A stretch of 11,629 nt of DNA from Pavlovales sp. CCMP2436 (lineage: Eukaryota; Haptophyta; Pavlovophyceae; Pavlovales), in the NCBI GenBank assembly GCA_026770615.1, contig MU631805.1, positions 48,698 to 60,326 on the forward strand, given 5' to 3'. Below the pieces are notes generated by a model. The model did no database searches and was not told the origin of the DNA. It saw nothing but the letters and a program-made list of their open reading frames with translations. This document shows, piece after piece, positions 8,900-11,629 of the stretch; position 1 is the stretch's first letter, and every line of letters begins with the position of its first letter. The position numbers and the translations under genes were made by a program.

Positions 8900-9129
8900 C
8901 GCGGCGGGCGGATGCTGCGAGTCTGGACAGATCAATCAAGAGCGAAGGAAGGGTTTTAAAAACGGTTCGAAACATGTTTCAAATCGGCGCGCGTTAGTTA
9001 TTGATCCCTAGCCCGCCCATGAAGACTCACAGAGATTTTAATATATAAAGAATAGATCTCGTCGAGACAAACCAATAAACACTTCAACTTTCGGCATAAC
9101 CCTTCAGGAATGCTCTATGCTCTCAACCC
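8900..9129. other. Subterminal region of the transposon, upstream of its gene
   Basis: This is the 5' flank of the minus-strand gene, between the start codon at 8899 and the right inverted repeat. It is AT-rich around 9030-9080 and includes ATATATAAAG near 9040-9050 on the + strand. A core promoter would be expected here, but I cannot assign one. At 9123-9135 TCAACCCGGTTGA is a short palindrome overlapping the inner end of the inverted repeat. Confidence 0.4.
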
Positions 9130-9175
9130 GGTTGAATGGTCATCGCCCACTTGAGAGCTGTCCTGAGCTATAGCC
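9130..9175 (-). repeat. Right terminal inverted repeat
   Basis: On the minus strand it reads inward from GGCTATAGCTCAGG to GACCATTCAACC, matching the left end. The outer 14 bases resemble a tRNA A-box start (GGCTATAGCTCAG), but no tRNA fold follows. Confidence 0.7.
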
Positions 9176-9614
9176 CACACAAGACCGCACATGGTCAACT
9201 AATAATATACGATCATCACGAATTAAAGCAGTACGCTACTTAAAGTTTATTAATCTATAAGAAACTATTACATTGTGTAAGTGCTGCACATTAAATTTAA
9301 TTAGCTATGCGACTAGGCAGCGCACGACTCGTCCTATATTGAACGTGTCGGAAACAGGCATCACGAATTGATTTATTGGATTCAAAGCGCTTGAGTACAG
9401 AAAACCAATTTATGTCTTCCACATTTCAGATGCAACGTAGTGTGCAATGTCCTAGCGACGGACTTGTGTGAGTTATTTGCACTAACATGTTATCAGGATG
9501 AGCGCAGTGGTTATGTAGAACAGTCCACACGCGCCAAACAGGCGGATTGTGGTCGTAATTTCCCCCCCACCTCGAGGTGAAGGAGGCCGCCGAGGTGCTA
9601 TCGAGTGAATCAGA
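9176..9614. other. AT-rich spacer upstream of the signal-peptide ORF; nothing identified
   Basis: From 9176 to about 9480 the DNA is AT-rich with stops in all frames. From about 9540 it becomes GC-rich. The minus-strand frame 9482-9874 is the shadow of the ORF at 9615. I could not assign a promoter. Confidence 0.45.
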
Positions 9615-9900
9615 ATGTCCAGCCGCTCGTCCAGCCGTGCGCTGCTCGTCGCTGCGCTCGCGCTCTGCGAGGCGGCGACGGGGATGCGCTCGCTTACCGT
9701 GCGCTCGTCGGCCGTCTCGGCCTCGCGCGTCGGGGCCTTGCGCATGGAATCGCTGCTCCCACCGCCCCAGGCCGACTCACTCAGCCTCGGCGGCTCGGCG
9801 GCCCCGGACCCGACCCCGACCCCCAGCTCGGCCCCGCCTCCATCAGCCTCGCTCGAGGATGAGGCCTTCTCCATGTTTGGCAGCGATGAATGCTATCAGA
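9615..9900 (+). CDS. N-terminal exon of a hypothetical secreted or plastid-targeted protein, interrupted by a MITE
   Basis: The ATG at 9615 starts a frame with strong G/C third-position bias. Residues 1-8 are Ser/Arg-rich. Residues 9-17 are a hydrophobic core (ALLVAALAL), ending near CEAATG, and are followed by a Ser/Arg/Val stretch (about 24-43) poor in acidic residues. This is the layout of a signal peptide plus transit-like segment, known for plastid proteins of algae with complex plastids; the targeting is an inference. A Pro/Ser linker (about 49-78) leads to an acidic SLEDEAFSMFGSDE segment. Residue 95 is the last before the inverted repeat of the inserted element, whose sequence carries the frame on to a stop at 9954-9956. 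Right of the insert, CAAGCTATTGCGAG|GTAGCG could be the rest of the exon and its donor. Mature function unknown. Confidence 0.45.
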
Positions 9901-10064
9901 CTATCGTGGTTACTGGCCAAACCGACTCACTCAACAGAGTGACGCTCAGATGCTGACACCCGAGGCCACCTGGACGCAGAAACTGCGCCCCAGGCGGTAG
10001 AAGTGGCATCATAACATAACATAACATAACATAACTGAGTTGGTTTGGCCAGTAACCACGATAG
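9901..10064. mobile_element. Miniature inverted-repeat element (MITE), 164 bases
   Basis: The left arm 9901-9929 begins CTATCGTGGTTACTGGCC. The right arm 10036-10064 is its reverse complement with one mismatch in 29 bases. The interior of about 106 bases has no ORF of note and holds (ATAAC)5 at 10011-10035. Flanks are ATCAGA on the left and ATCAAG on the right, a possible imperfect target duplication with ATCA shared. Long near-perfect arms, small size and lack of coding fit a non-autonomous class II element. No matching full-length element lies in the window; these arms are unlike those of the 5339-9175 transposon. Confidence 0.8.
10011..10035 (+). repeat. (ATAAC)5 pentanucleotide repeat
   Basis: Five exact units of ATAAC lie just inside the right arm of the MITE. 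Such arrays next to inverted repeats are seen in some miniature elements, either as slippage products or as part of the end. No coding role is seen. Confidence 0.85.
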
Positions 10065-10658
10065 ATCAAGCTATTGCGAGGTAGCGGGCAGGTGCCCTGC
10101 GGTAGACAGACATCGAGCCATGGCACCAGGTACCCCATGACAAGCGCATCGGCGAGGAGAGGCAGGGTCAACGGGCCAGGGTGGCTCGCCTCGCCGATGC
10201 GCTTGCCCACCAGGAGCGGGAGAGGTGGCGAGTACGGGACGGGAAGCGTGCGCGGCGGGCAGCTGGACGGCAGCGGCAGGGGGGGGGCGGGCTCGGCAGC
10301 GTCGTACTCGGCAGCAGCAAGATCGGCGGTGGCAAGCTCGGCGGCAGCTGTGCGGCCGGCCTGCGCGATGCGAGTGCGCGCGATGCGAGTGCGAGAGCAT
10401 TGCAGATGGCGATCATCTCGGGCGCAACTGCAACACCGGCCTCCGCCATCGCGAACGGCTGCCCCAGCGCGAACTCCGTCATCTGAGGGAGGAGTTCGGC
10501 GGGGACTTCCGGTGCGTGCACGCCCCCCTGGCTGTTGAGGCTCGCAAGCAGCAGTGTGAGGCGCATTGATGGCGGCGACCTGTCTTTGTCGTCGACGAGC
10601 AACCTGGCTCTCAAGCCCACGGCTGAGACGATCCGCGAGTCGCCAGTGAGCCGAGCAG
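10065..10658. other. Region between MITE and MULE exons; GEASHPGP-encoding remnant on the minus strand
   Basis: Frames are open on both strands. On the minus strand around 10205-10165 the sequence reads GKRIGEASHPGP within an Ala/Pro-rich frame. I recall similar R(I/V)GEA(S/N)xPGP stretches from dinoflagellate and other protist retroelement ORFs, so this may be a remnant. A 15-base tandem duplication (GCGCGATGCGAGTGC twice) lies at 10363-10392. The N-terminal exons of the MULE transposase may also lie here on the + strand, but I could not define them. Confidence 0.35.
10141..10205. repeat. Perfect 17-base inverted repeat
   Basis: CAAGCGCATCGGCGAGG at 10141-10157 has its exact reverse complement at 10189-10205, with a 31-base loop. 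The right arm encodes, on the minus strand, GKRIGEA of the GEASHPGP motif. The pair could form a hairpin or mark a small rearranged duplication. Confidence 0.8.
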
Positions 10659-11629
10659 CTCCGTGTGCGCGCTTGGACGCCGCGCCCCTGCGAGCGCCGA
10701 GGTTGGCGAACTCCTCGATGGCGATTGGGTCGGCGGCGAACTCCTCGAGTACCTCGCCGCTCGCCAAGAGAACAGCGGGCTGGCCTATGAGGCCAAACTC
10801 GACGAGACGGGCCGACTCCAGTCCGTCTTCTTCGAGATTGTACGCGTCTTGCTTGCATAACTTACCTAGCAAACCCATCTGACTCCACAACTCTAATCTC
10901 GCGCGTCTTTGACCGCGCAATCTGAGTGTTGACCACCTGTTGCCTCCCTTGCCTCGTACCGCGCGCAGGCGGGTGGCACGGACTTCTGGGCGGCGACCGC
11001 AGTTGATTCGGCACACGCGCAGTGCGCCGTGCAGTTCGATACTACCTGGGGCACGAACGTGTGGGGGATGAAGCTCGGCTGCTTCATCACGGTGAACCTA
11101 GACGGGTCGACGCGCATTCTCACCGGCAGCATTATTATGCAGGTATTTTTTTTATTTTTTTTTGACTTCCTCCTTTGTTTCTCTTTTGTCCGCTTTCTCG
11201 CTGTCTATCTGTTACTGTTGAATATTTCTCTGACGAACTCGATTCTCTAACCGTGTGCTTCCCCTTCCCCAGCGCAGAAGACGACAGCAACGTTTGAGTG
11301 GACGTTTAGCGCTTTCCTCCGCGTCTTTAAGATCGAGCCGCTCGTCGTCATCTCCGACGGAGACCCAGCCATCGCCGCGGCAATCGCGAAAATCTTCCCG
11401 AATGCGCGCCATCAGCTCTGCATCTTTCACCTGAGCCTCAGCTTCGTAACGCACATGACTAAGGTCCTGGGCGGCGTCGCGTCCGACGACTATAAGATCG
11501 CGCTCGACAAGTTCTGGGTGCTTGCACTCGAGACGGACGAGTTCAAGCAGTGCGATTTCGAGTCCGAGTTCGAGAAGCTCGTCACCTTCGTCGAGTGCGC
11601 CGAGACGGATGACAACGCGGATGCCATCA
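10659..11629 (+). CDS. Mutator-like (MULE/FAR1-type) transposase, partial at both ends
   Basis: Exons read as about 10659-10839, 10969-11142 and 11278 to the window end. Introns of 129 and 135 bases are GT...AG and phase 0. The first exon has LLEYLAARQENSGLAYEAKL followed by DETGRLQSVFF, the known pre-catalytic block of this family. The second has VQFDTTWGTN, with the first catalytic Asp at 11038-11040. The third has FEWTFSAFL, VVISDGDPA with the second Asp at 11356-11358, then HQLCIFH (CxxH, Cys at 11419-11421, His at 11428-11430), typical of MULE transposases. The third acidic residue would lie beyond the window. The enzyme cuts and joins element ends in the nucleus. In exon 3 AG occurs at 11271-11272 and 11276-11277; only the second keeps the frame. 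The first exon start is uncertain, since a stop at 10624-10626 limits it. The exons seen are undamaged. Confidence 0.8.
11143..11277 (+). other. Phase-0 intron in the MULE transposase
   Basis: The donor follows ATTATGCAG (CAG|GTATTT). A T-rich tract follows the donor, and a C/T-rich tract (GCTTCCCCTTCCCC) precedes the acceptor CGCAG|AAG. Splicing here joins LTGSIIMQ to KTTATFEW, restoring the family order. Confidence 0.75.

Larger units (their letters stand above)
5339..9175 (-). mobile_element. DNA transposon of about 3.8 kb with ~45-base terminal inverted repeats
   Basis: The left end (5339-5383) and the reverse complement of the right end (9130-9175) both begin GGCTAT(G/A)GCTCAGG and end GACCATTCAACC. 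The outer 14 bases differ at one position, the inner 12 are identical, and the middle is diverged. CACA lies directly outside on both sides (5335-5338 and 9176-9179), a candidate 4-base target duplication. A single minus-strand gene fills most of the interior, with AT-rich subterminal DNA on each side. This is the layout of a class II element. The superfamily is not recognised. The diverged repeat middles and the broken gene suggest an old copy. Confidence 0.7.

Noticed and set aside
9130..9176. A tRNA gene suggested by GGGCTATAGCTCAG on the minus strand
   Set aside because: No anticodon arm, T-arm or complementary acceptor 3' strand follows, and the same sequence is one arm of the transposon inverted repeat.
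9896..10858. 320-codon minus-strand open frame
   Set aside because: It runs through the MITE and over the MULE exon, and most is Arg/Pro/Ala-rich as expected by chance. Only the short GEASHPGP part was kept as an observation.
10168..11016. 282-codon minus-strand open frame
   Set aside because: It covers the MULE exon at 10659-10839 and the following intron. The + strand has the family motifs and phase-matched introns, so the minus frame is a shadow there.
1..11629. CRISPR array, rRNA genes or bacterial operon structure
   Set aside because: There are no regularly spaced repeats of CRISPR type and no rRNA-like sequence. The spliced genes show that the DNA is eukaryotic.

Overview
The window is nuclear DNA of a GC-rich, intron-bearing eukaryote, most likely a unicellular alga. 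A haptophyte-like source is my best guess, but no marker gene fixes it. Reasons: reading frames are broken by short GT...AG introns of about 80-160 bases, coding exons prefer G or C at third positions, there are no bacterial ribosome sites or operons, and the gene-poor stretches hold AT-rich and microsatellite DNA. One host gene and several mobile or decayed elements can be supported.

Left part (about 107-1680, + strand): the 3' end of a gene for a UNC-13/Munc13-like protein of the plant PATROL1 (DUF810) type. Five exons join in phase and give the conserved C-terminal MUN/MHD2 region. Its upstream exons lie outside the window. Then comes a 3' flank (1681-2208) and a broken + strand ORF (2209-2963) with a Gly/Ala-rich 15-residue repeat, a coiled coil, an internal stop and a frame change. 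From 2964 to 5338 I see no convincing gene, only short repeats, a perfect hairpin and weak ORFs.

Middle (5339-9175): a DNA transposon of about 3.8 kb. Imperfect inverted repeats of about 45 bases lie at 5339-5383 and 9130-9175, with CACA directly outside both. It carries one minus-strand multi-exon transposase-like gene: a zinc-ribbon-like CxxC pair, a possible RNase-H-like core (VDVH, HSDNATHFKS, GHGKG), a Cys-rich cluster and a C-terminal chromatin-reader-like module. I do not recognise it as a named superfamily. This copy has an in-frame TGA inside the conserved GHGKG block and a frame change in its first exon, so it is probably inactive.

Right part: an ORF with a signal-peptide-like N-terminus (from 9615) is interrupted by a 164-base miniature inverted-repeat element (9901-10064). 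A 17-base inverted repeat and a minus-strand peptide with a GEASHPGP motif follow. The window ends inside a Mutator-like (MULE/FAR1-type) transposase on the + strand: three exons from about 10659, including the first two catalytic aspartates and the CxxH motif.

The genes do not form a pathway. The picture is one host trafficking gene beside a pile of transposable elements of different ages.
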